Of a DNA stretch of 5,438 bases, positions 1 through 4,285 are shown piece by piece (positions within the stretch are counted from its first letter, which is position 1; the number at the start of each line of letters is the position of its first letter). Source of the stretch: Deferribacteraceae bacterium. GTDB taxonomy: Bacteria; Chrysiogenota; Deferribacteres; Deferribacterales; JAISNW01. The notes beneath the pieces were generated by a model, which saw only the letters and a list, made by a program, of their open reading frames with translations, was not told the origin of the DNA and made no database searches. The position numbers were made by a program, and so were the translations under genes. The DNA lies in NCBI GenBank assembly GCA_031285415.1, contig JAITWF010000079.1, forward strand, positions 1 to 5,438, in the 5' to 3' direction.

Positions 1-260
1 ATGATAAGTATTCGTCCTAGTTGTACGATATATCGGGGTACAAATATAGCAAGCAGGATCGCAACTATATAAACAACAAAAAATTTTATATCTTGTACGG
101 TTGCAAATATTTGAACAAGATAGGTATTAGCATCAGCAGGAAGTGCAAGAAAATCTTCTATTCCTAAATTGATCGGCTGCGGCAATGCAATACAAAATAG
201 CAGAAACCATCCCAAATTCAACCTTAGGGCTTCATTTTCAGCAAGTATATTCTTCTTCAT
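1..260 (-). CDS. N-terminal part of an unrecognised inner-membrane protein (cut by window edge)
   Basis: The reverse strand gives 86 open codons from an ATG at 260 down to the window edge, with no stop, so the gene continues to the left. The protein starts MKKNILAENEALRLNLG. It has two strongly hydrophobic segments, about residues 17-31 (GWFLLFCIALPQPI) and 60-76 (FFVVYIVAILLAIFV), joined by a roughly 28-residue loop with acidic residues. The second segment is followed by basic residues (PRYIVQLGR). This suggests a polytopic membrane protein or the membrane anchor of a larger one. A TAG stop lies in frame directly before the ATG, so this is the most upstream start possible; the ribosome-binding site is weak (AGTGA). 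It reads in the same direction as the MCP, 81 bases after it, so co-transcription is possible. I do not recognise a family and assign no function. Confidence 0.7.
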   Translation of the reverse strand, partial: MKKNILAENEALRLNLGWFLLFCIALPQPINLGIEDFLALPADANTYLVQIFATVQDIKFFVVYIVAILLAIFVPRYIVQLGRILI

Positions 261-304
261 CTATTCACTTTTTTTTATAGATAACGACATTGCCCCCACT
301 TCTA

Positions 305-328
305 GGGAGGAGATGCCGCACTCCTCCC
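305..328. repeat. Perfect 8-bp GC-rich inverted repeat between the MCP and the membrane-protein gene
   Basis: GGGAGGAG (305-312) and CTCCTCCC (321-328) are perfect reverse complements around an 8-base loop, ATGCCGCA. The hairpin lies 14 bases after the MCP stop. No T run follows on either strand, so it is not a convincing intrinsic terminator. It could still protect the 3' end of the MCP mRNA or cause partial termination before the next gene. Its sequence resembles the element near 3572-3617 (TAGGGA, then ACTCYTCCCCCTCC). Confidence 0.55.
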
Positions 329-341
329 CCTCCTTCCAGCT

Positions 342-2408
342 TTATTTCACCTTAAATCTAGACACAAGCCGACTCGTGGTGGATGATGAATCTGCTAAGA
401 ACGCTGTTATCTCATGAAACTCTGATATCGTATCTTTACTCTTATCGATCCCTGCGGAGATCTGGCGTGCGTTCTGGCTCAATCCTTGCAACGCCGTCGC
501 CTGCTCCCCTGCCGCTGTCGAGATAAGACCAGCGTTATCCTGAATCCCCTTCATTGAGCCTACAATCTGCACAAACACTGCATCTACGTCGCTCGTTCGC
601 TTCGCACCCTCGACAACGCTCTGACCTGCGCCGTTCATCTCTGTAGCCGCTTGCTTTGTATCTCGCTGTAGACCTACGATAATCGCCTGAATCTCGTTCG
701 TTGCACTCTGCGTGCGCTCTGCAAGTTTGCGAACTTCATCAGCTACAACTGCAAAGCCTCTGCCAGCGTCGCCTGCACGAGCCGCCTCTATCGCCGCATT
801 CAGTGCCAAAAGGTTCGTCTGATCTGCTATATCATTGATAACGTTAAGTATATCTCCTATTTTATCTGATGATTCCCCTAACGTGTTGATCGTTTGCGCA
901 AGCGACTCTGTATTCTTTGTGATATTATCCATTGCGCTTATCGCCTCTGCAAGGCTTCGCTGCCCTGTGACGATCTCCTGACGAGTACCATCTACGGCGA
1001 CGTTACTACTATCAGTCGTATGCGCAACCTCTCTTGCGCTGCCGCTCATCTCCTCTACAGCCGACGCAACAGACTCCACCTCTCTACTCTGCACCTCAAA
1101 CTCCATATGGAGCGTGTCGGCAGCCTCTGCTAACATCTGCGAGGATCTGGCAGATTCATTCGCCTGCTCGCCGATCTCCACTATCATCGCTCGCATTGTT
1201 TGAAGGAATTTATTCAGGTGCAACGCCAGATCTTCAAATTCGTCACCACTTTTTATATTGATAGTCTTTGTCAGATCGCCATCGCCATCGGTTATATCTA
1301 CCATTGCACTAGTAAACTCATGAACGTAGCGGATAATATTGAATCTGATAAATAGCGACGCTACGATGATTATAATAAACACTACAAATAGCATGCTAAG
1401 CGTTATATATTGAATGCTATCAAGCCCCACTGCGCTGTAGGCGTCGTCTACATTCATAGAGACCAAAAGCCCCCAAGATGCCGCACCAAGCGAGATTGGG
1501 CGCAGTATACTATACATTTTATTGCCGTTATTCGCCTCGCTCCAAAAGAATGAGATCGGCTGATTATTGGCGATAGCCTTCGTAACATCGGCTGGGCTAA
1601 ACCCCTCTATATGTGTTGTATTAGAGAACGATTCGTTCACCTGTCCAGCATATGGGGAGTAGATTATAACCCCCTCATTGCTCATAAGGATTGCATTACC
1701 TGTACCGAACGGTTTAATTTCGCCAGCATACTCGCTGAAAGCACCGACCAGCATATCGATCATAACAGCACCAACAAGCTTGCCATCTATCCTTAACGGC
1801 GTTGCGATCGATAGGATCATCTGCTTGTCGCCGCTTGCAAACTCCGCCTCTGTGGCGGTGTCGACAGCGATCTCATTAACGAAATCATATATATATGGCT
1901 CTGTGATGAAGGTGCGCCCCTCTAACATCACAGGCTCATACCATGCCTCATTTTTATACATTATAAATGAGCTAGTCACATACCCATCGCCACTCTGATT
2001 ATAATATGGCAGAAACTGTCCCGATTCACTATATAGCAAGCTCTCAGGGTCGCCTGCATAGTTTGCATCCGCCTCTACAACGTCTGGCTCTAGGATAATA
2101 CCGCCAGCGAAGATACCGTTGCGTTCAATATGTTTTTGTACTACCTGCCACACCATCGCTCTATCTGCACCAGAGCCGATAAGCTCCTCGGTGTTATGCG
2201 CCAAATCTTGCAACCCCTCTACATAACTCTTTAGAGAGTCTCCAATCTTTAACTCATTTGATACTGCAATCTCACCTGCCAACGATATGGCGTTCTCTCG
2301 CAAGCTGCCCTTTACAAAAATTTGTGTAAGAATAATAATACCTACGAACACAATGATAAGAGGTAATACGCTCGCATTGAAAAGTTTCGTTTGTAAACTT
2401 AATTTCAT
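342..2408 (-). CDS. Methyl-accepting chemotaxis protein with a periplasmic dCache-like sensor domain
   Basis: This is a transmembrane chemoreceptor that would sense an extracytoplasmic ligand and control CheA through CheW. In 688 residues one sees a membrane segment at about 13-32, a periplasmic region at about 35-328, a second membrane segment at about 332-354 (rich in I, V, F), a HAMP region at about 355-408 (with DITDGDGDLT), and a long signalling coiled coil to the end. The sensor has dCache-style motifs: WYEPV near 156, TEPYIYD near 169, and PLRIDGKLVGAVMIDM near 204. The hairpin tip is the canonical block around 527-566, with IADQTNLLALNAAIEAARAG followed by GRGFAVVADEVRKLAERT. No CheR/CheB-binding pentapeptide (xWxxF) is present; the protein ends VSRFKVK. 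The start is supported by TAGGGA (2417-2422) 8 bases upstream. No sigma-28 promoter is visible before it. The ligand cannot be predicted; the full amino-acid-binding motif of dCache_1AA receptors is not evident. Confidence 0.96.
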   Translation of the reverse strand: MKLSLQTKLFNASVLPLIIVFVGIIILTQIFVKGSLRENAISLAGEIAVSNELKIGDSLKSYVEGLQDLAHNTEELIGSGADRAMVWQVVQKHIERNGIFAGGIILEPDVVEADANYAGDPESLLYSESGQFLPYYNQSGDGYVTSSFIMYKNEAWYEPVMLEGRTFITEPYIYDFVNEIAVDTATEAEFASGDKQMILSIATPLRIDGKLVGAVMIDMLVGAFSEYAGEIKPFGTGNAILMSNEGVIIYSPYAGQVNESFSNTTHIEGFSPADVTKAIANNQPISFFWSEANNGNKMYSILRPISLGAASWGLLVSMNVDDAYSAVGLDSIQYITLSMLFVVFIIIIVASLFIRFNIIRYVHEFTSAMVDITDGDGDLTKTINIKSGDEFEDLALHLNKFLQTMRAMIVEIGEQANESARSSQMLAEAADTLHMEFEVQSREVESVASAVEEMSGSAREVAHTTDSSNVAVDGTRQEIVTGQRSLAEAISAMDNITKNTESLAQTINTLGESSDKIGDILNVINDIADQTNLLALNAAIEAARAGDAGRGFAVVADEVRKLAERTQSATNEIQAIIVGLQRDTKQAATEMNGAGQSVVEGAKRTSDVDAVFVQIVGSMKGIQDNAGLISTAAGEQATALQGLSQNARQISAGIDKSKDTISEFHEITAFLADSSSTTSRLVSRFKVK

Positions 2409-2442
2409 ATTGCGATTCCCTAAACGACGACCACATACTCGA

Positions 2443-2498
2443 TGATCCTAAAGCATAGGATAGGAGGGCTACCTACCCCTAACTTAATATTAGGATCA
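2443..2498 (-). promoter_or_regulatory. Structured inverted repeat upstream of the MCP gene
   Basis: TGATCCTAA (2443-2451) and TTAGGATCA (2490-2498) are perfect 9-bp reverse complements. On the minus strand the interior can form a second hairpin, UAGGGG with CUCCUA (one G-U pair) around a short loop. The element ends 34 bases before the MCP start codon. It could be an RNA structure in the MCP leader or a split operator for a dimeric regulator. No known riboswitch consensus was recognised. The perfect arms are seen directly; any role is inferred. Confidence 0.45.
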
Positions 2499-2608
2499 GT
2501 AAGTATATTGTCGCCGTTCAAACTCATAACATGTCAAATATTATAATCTTATTCCAAAATTTAACAAGCTCTTTTTTAATTTTTCAAACAATGTTGTATA
2601 AAGATAAA

Positions 2609-3526
2609 CTAACTGTTATATGCCATAAGTAAGGTCTCAATCGGCGTGCGCCTCTCCTCAAAATGCCTCTTTAGTCTCGTCACATAGTTTGCGCTTACAG
2701 AGTGCTTCTTATATAGCTCGGAGACCTTTTTATACAGCTGTATCTTATACTCCTTATCGAGGTGTCCATCTCTGTATAGATTATAGAGATCTGCGGCGTA
2801 TTGGGGGAATAGCTTGCGTATATACGCCATAAAGACCCTTCTCGTCTGCCCCCTTAGGTTTAGCGAGGCGGTGATCAGGTAGCCTAAATCAAACTCCCTT
2901 GTGGTAGCGAAGATCTGGTCGAGGTTCTCATACGTATCAGTAATATATGGGATCATCGGCATAACGTGTACCCCTGTGGAGGCGTTGCTATGTTGGCGAA
3001 ACTCCTTTAGCATAGCGAATCTGCGAGTGGTTGAAACTCCTTGCGGCTCTATTACCCTCTGCAAGTTATCGTCGCTTGCGGTGATAGTAGCGGCAACATT
3101 TACATACGTTATGCTTGCTAGCTCTGCAACTAGGTCGAAATCTCGCAAGATTAGATCCGATTTTGTAGAGATAATCGCAGGATTTTTATGTTTGATAAGG
3201 AGACGCAATATATCGGGCATAAGGCGAAAGGTCTCTTCGCACGGCTGATAGTTATCTGTGACGCCACCAAGATTGATAATGCTGCCATTCCAGCTTTTGC
3301 TACAAAGCTGGCGTTCGAGTGCCTCTGCAATGTTAGTTTTTACGTATATCTCGCCAAAGTAGTTGTTATTTTCAAGGTAGCTGTGCGTATAGATTGCAAA
3401 GCAGTAGATACAGCCGTGTGTGCAGCCTCGATACGCATTCAGATCGTACCGATATGGGATCCGTTCGGTGTACTTAATCCTATTCATCGCAGCTTTACAG
3501 GTTATAAAGTTAAATTTATTGTTCAT
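2609..3526 (-). CDS. SPL-like (COG1533) radical SAM protein
   Basis: This 305-residue protein belongs to the radical SAM superfamily, whose members cleave S-adenosylmethionine at a [4Fe-4S] cluster to make a 5'-deoxyadenosyl radical. The cluster ligands are C35, C39 and C42 in RGCTHGCIYCFA. Downstream marks typical of the spore-photoproduct-lyase-like group are GGVTDNYQPCEE (87-98), STKSDLILRD (120-129), RVIEP with a following TTRR (157-169), and GVHVMPMIPYITDT (185-198). The tail after about 240 is basic and helical and has no extra Cys cluster. COG1533 is often labelled DNA repair photolyase, but most members have no known substrate, and nothing here suggests sporulation. The start at 3526 is the only ATG upstream of the conserved N-terminal block (ITCKAAMNRI), although no clear Shine-Dalgarno sequence precedes it. 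It reads divergently from the flagellin and is 200 bases upstream of the MCP on the same strand. No intrinsic terminator is evident after its stop. Confidence 0.9.
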   Translation of the reverse strand: MNNKFNFITCKAAMNRIKYTERIPYRYDLNAYRGCTHGCIYCFAIYTHSYLENNNYFGEIYVKTNIAEALERQLCSKSWNGSIINLGGVTDNYQPCEETFRLMPDILRLLIKHKNPAIISTKSDLILRDFDLVAELASITYVNVAATITASDDNLQRVIEPQGVSTTRRFAMLKEFRQHSNASTGVHVMPMIPYITDTYENLDQIFATTREFDLGYLITASLNLRGQTRRVFMAYIRKLFPQYAADLYNLYRDGHLDKEYKIQLYKKVSELYKKHSVSANYVTRLKRHFEERRTPIETLLMAYNS

Positions 3527-3541
3527 ATGTTCACGTAAACA

Positions 3542-3570
3542 GTTGTATCATTATTTTAAAATAAATACAA
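3542..3570 (-). promoter_or_regulatory. Weak candidate promoter for the radical SAM gene with a palindrome in its spacer
   Basis: On the minus strand TTGTAT (3570-3565) and TACAAC (3547-3542) are 17 bases apart, matching sigma-70 boxes only partly (about 3/6 and 4/6). Transcription would begin near 3535, about 9 bases before the ATG at 3526, which would fit the missing Shine-Dalgarno. A perfect 14-bp palindrome, TTATTTTAAAATAA (3551-3564), fills most of the spacer and could be an operator. It consists only of A and T, so chance is a real alternative. Confidence 0.25.
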
Positions 3571-3582
3571 GTAGGGAAATTA

Positions 3583-3624
3583 CTCTTCCCCCTCCCCCCA
3601 AGAGGGAGGGGAAAGAGCTTTTTT
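3583..3624 (+). terminator. Plus-strand intrinsic terminator with no gene upstream
   Basis: CTCTT plus CCCCTCCC (3583-3596) pairs with GGGAGGGG plus AAGAG (3604-3617), giving a 13-bp stem with one internal C-A mismatch and a 7-base loop. CTTTTTT follows directly. This looks like a strong rho-independent terminator on the plus strand. Everything to its left in the window is coded on the minus strand, so it would stop antisense or stray transcription before the flagellin promoter region. Part of it resembles the palindrome at 305-328, which also suggests a mobile intergenic palindrome. Confidence 0.7.
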
Positions 3625-3643
3625 CGACAATCTAAAATACCTC

Positions 3644-3671
3644 TAAAGTTTTTCTCAATACCTGCCGATAC
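3644..3671 (+). promoter_or_regulatory. Sigma-28 (FliA-type) promoter A
   Basis: TAAAG (3644-3648), 15 bases, then GCCGATA (3664-3670) matches the flagellar late-gene consensus TAAAGTTT-N11-GCCGATAA, with the spacer one base longer. The same spacing occurs in promoter B, so it is probably normal for this host. Transcription should begin near 3678. The RNA would meet the terminator at 3705-3731 after about 54 nt. No reading frame follows, so this promoter either drives a small RNA or is left over from a lost flagellar gene. Reading through, it could also feed the flagellin downstream. Confidence 0.8.
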
Positions 3672-3674
3672 AGC

Positions 3675-3705
3675 ACTGTAAAGTTATGGTATGTAAACAG
3701 TACAG
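3675..3705 (+). other. Alternative small hairpins in the promoter A leader
   Basis: ACTGT (3675-3679) can pair with ACAGT (3697-3701), and the overlapping CTGTA (3676-3680) can pair with TACAG (3701-3705). The two pairings exclude each other. The second uses the first base of the terminator stem that follows. The stems are only 5 bp long, so stability is doubtful. The loop holds GGTATG, which is also found at the matching place in leader B. Confidence 0.3.
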
Positions 3706-3731
3706 CCAGGGGAACCACCTCTGGCTTTTTT
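3705..3731 (+). terminator. Intrinsic terminator ending leader A
   Basis: GCCAGGGG (3705-3712) pairs with CCTCTGGC (3718-3725) over 8 bp with one G-U pair, around the loop AACCA, followed by six T (3726-3731). This is a textbook rho-independent terminator. It lies about 28 bases after the likely start from promoter A and before an orphan ribosome-binding site. The order promoter, terminator, Shine-Dalgarno is the same as in front of the intact flagellin. Confidence 0.85.
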
Positions 3732-3748
3732 GCGTTTAACATACATTT

Positions 3749-3755
3749 AAGGAGG
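3749..3755 (+). promoter_or_regulatory. Orphan Shine-Dalgarno with no start codon
   Basis: AAGGAGG is a perfect ribosome-binding site, but the following bases (ATTACAAAAAAGTAG) contain no ATG, GTG or TTG at a usable distance, and no open frame follows. It sits 18 bases after the T run of the leader A terminator. It is best read as the remnant of a lost gene start, probably a second flagellin or another late flagellar gene, with no recognisable coding sequence left. Confidence 0.5.
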
Positions 3756-3799
3756 ATTACAAAAAAGTAGCTTAATTTTAACCGACTAACATCCACATA

Positions 3800-3876
3800 T
3801 GAACCCTGTAAAAAGACAATTTTGCAGTGTAGGTATTTTAATAAAACCGTTAAGTACCTTGCTGTAGAAGGGTTCA
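3800..3876 (+). other. Possible three-way-junction RNA or small inverted-repeat element
   Basis: The ends TGAACCCT (3800-3807) and AGGGTTCA (3869-3876) are perfect 8-bp reverse complements. Inside are a hairpin GTAAAA/TTTTGC (3808-3813 with 3820-3825, one G-U, extendable by two pairs at the expense of the outer stem) and a second arm, AGGTATTTT (3831-3839) with AAAA (3843-3846) and TACCT (3855-3859). Together they fold as an outer stem with two arms. It lies just upstream of promoter B. It could be RNA read from promoter A, or a short palindromic mobile element. No coding potential and no known RNA family were recognised. Confidence 0.35.
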
Positions 3877-3910
3877 GCCTTTGACCAATATCTTTATGTT
3901 CAAATTTCTC

Positions 3911-3938
3911 TAAAGTTTTCTATTAAACCTGCCGATAA
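3911..3938 (+). promoter_or_regulatory. Sigma-28 (FliA-type) promoter B, the likely flagellin promoter
   Basis: TAAAG (3911-3915), 15 bases, then a perfect GCCGATAA (3931-3938) gives a strong match to the FliA consensus. It is the last such promoter before the flagellin, and flagellin genes are classical FliA targets. Transcription should begin near 3945, giving an untranslated leader of about 340 nt. The 30 bases from CTCTAAAG to GCCGATA match promoter A at about 24 of 30 positions. Similarity continues downstream (CTGT, GGTATG, CAGCC), so A and B look like duplicated leaders. Confidence 0.88.
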
Positions 3939-3944
3939 CACCCC

Positions 3945-3987
3945 TGTGAGACGAGGGTATGAATACCTTTCAGCCTTCGTTCTCACA
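3945..3987 (+). other. Stem-loop at the 5' end of the flagellin mRNA
   Basis: TGTGAGA (3945-3951) pairs with TCTCACA (3981-3987). After one bulged T, CGAGGG (3952-3957) pairs with CCTTCG (3974-3979, one G-U), giving 13 bp in all. The 16-base loop contains ATGAATACC. The stem starts at the predicted transcription start, a position where hairpins often protect mRNA against 5'-end-dependent decay. Confidence 0.55.
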
Positions 3988-4013
3988 CAATTTTCTGTAT
4001 TTTAAGATTTAAT

Positions 4014-4034
4014 CCTGTGCATGAGTTGCGCAGG
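4014..4034 (+). other. Stem-loop in the middle of the flagellin leader
   Basis: CCTGTGC (4014-4020) pairs with GCGCAGG (4028-4034) over 7 bp with one U-G pair, around a 7-base loop ATGAGTT. It opens a locally GC-rich stretch (to about 4078) that has two GCGGCG direct repeats (4043-4048, 4063-4068) and a small hairpin GAAC/GTTC (4068-4078). No known riboswitch signature was recognised here. Confidence 0.4.
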
Positions 4035-4095
4035 TGTTGGGTGCGGCGGATAGTAGCCTACAGCGGCGAACTCCGTTCAGACAAAATTAGTTTGC

Positions 4096-4155
4096 TAATA
4101 TCGCGGTATCGAAAGAATCGGGCCGACACGGGATTGTTTTATCCTGTTGTCGGCT
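4096..4155 (+). repeat. Leader repeat, copy 1 (hairpin without a U tract)
   Basis: This is copy 1 of a direct repeat whose second copy lies 103 bases downstream; about 47 of 60 aligned positions agree. Its hairpin is GCCGACA (4122-4128) with TGTCGGC (4148-4154), continued by CGGGAT (4129-4134) with ATCCTG (4141-4146), with one bulged T and a 6-base loop. The outer stem can extend by four pairs (TCGG with TCGA). The conserved upstream part GGTATC-AAAGAAT is not in the hairpin. No T run follows, so this copy should not terminate. It may act as the antiterminator partner of copy 2. Confidence 0.75.
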
Positions 4156-4198
4156 CGACTCGTTTGGAAGAGCGATAAACTTTGAGAAAAAATAAATA

Positions 4199-4257
4199 TA
4201 ATATACTGGTATCAAAAGAATTGAGCCGGCACGGGATTACTTTGTCCTTTGCCGGCT
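4199..4257 (+). repeat. Leader repeat, copy 2 (terminator copy)
   Basis: This is copy 2 of the 60-nt element, one base shorter than copy 1. The stem GCCGGCA (4225-4231) with TGCCGGC (4250-4256) keeps its pairing although an A-U pair of copy 1 (4126-4150) has become G-C (4229-4252). The inner stem GGGAT/GTCCT also holds, with a U-A to U-G change. Selection on the RNA fold is therefore likely. Unlike copy 1, it is followed by a T run. Confidence 0.75.
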
Positions 4258-4262
4258 TTTTT
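4223..4262 (+). terminator. Intrinsic terminator inside the flagellin leader, directly before its ribosome-binding site
   Basis: A 7-bp perfect GC-rich stem (4225-4231 with 4250-4256), topped by a short inner stem, is followed by six T (4257-4262), a G and five more T. It ends 12 bases before the GGAGG of the flagellin. No promoter can fit in the 23 bases between its end and the start codon. Every flagellin transcript must therefore pass it, which is the layout of a transcription attenuator. It could instead only lower basal expression or be bypassed by coupled factors. Confidence 0.82.
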
Positions 4263-4274
4263 GTTTTTAACGAC

Positions 4275-4279
4275 GGAGG
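4275..4279 (+). promoter_or_regulatory. Flagellin ribosome-binding site with an overlapping CsrA-type motif
   Basis: GGAGG lies 6 bases before the ATG at 4286 and fixes the flagellin start. ACGGA (4273-4277) matches the CsrA core A-N-GGA over the Shine-Dalgarno, the arrangement CsrA uses to repress flagellin in several bacteria. Such motifs arise easily in any Shine-Dalgarno. CTCCGT (4071-4076) in the leader is complementary to ACGGAG here and could mask it. Confidence 0.8.
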
Positions 4280-4285
4280 CTCATT

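Noticed and set aside
169..417. 82-codon plus-strand frame
   Set aside because: It overlaps the minus-strand membrane-protein start and the MCP end, has no ribosome-binding site, and its content follows from those genes read backwards.
894..1998. Several plus-strand frames of 61-106 codons (894-1133, 1034-1261, 1611-1796, 1678-1998)
   Set aside because: All lie antisense inside the well-supported MCP gene and show no recognisable protein features.
2514..2537. Sigma-70 promoter for the MCP using TTGACA (minus, 2537-2532)
   Set aside because: The -35 box is perfect, but no acceptable -10 box lies 16-18 bases away.
2609..3526. True spore photoproduct lyase (SplB)
   Set aside because: The SPL-like radical SAM motifs are present, but there is no sporulation context and I cannot identify the extra conserved catalytic Cys of SplB. 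The general COG1533 label is safer.
2901..3635. Plus-strand frames at 2901-3248, 3188-3538 and 3420-3635
   Set aside because: The first two are antisense to the radical SAM gene with its clear Cys motif. The third overlaps its start and runs into the terminator hairpin, which is not protein-like.
3686..3739. 17-codon frame in leader A as a leader peptide
   Set aside because: No ribosome-binding site, and it runs straight through the terminator stem. The similar-length frame in leader B (3959-4012) is not homologous in frame.
3959..4012. 17-codon frame MNTFQPSF... in leader B as a leader peptide
   Set aside because: The only purine-rich stretch (GAGGG) is one base from the ATG, too close to act as a ribosome-binding site, and the start is within the 5' hairpin loop.
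4021..4053. 10-codon frame MSCAGVGCGG as an attenuation leader peptide
   Set aside because: No Shine-Dalgarno precedes it, and there is no run of one regulatory amino acid beyond the Gly/Cys content. It is too short to call.
4151..4178. Third sigma-28 promoter ending in GCGATAA at 4172-4178
   Set aside because: The -10 match is partial and there is no TAAA at the required distance upstream.
4096..4257. CRISPR array
   Set aside because: There are only two diverged repeats, each holding its own large hairpin, with no array of equal spacers and no cas genes.
3945..4285. Known riboswitches in the flagellin leader (c-di-GMP-I/II, preQ1, fluoride, T-box)
   Set aside because: I looked for the core conserved words of these families by eye and did not find them. 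A covariance search would be decisive.
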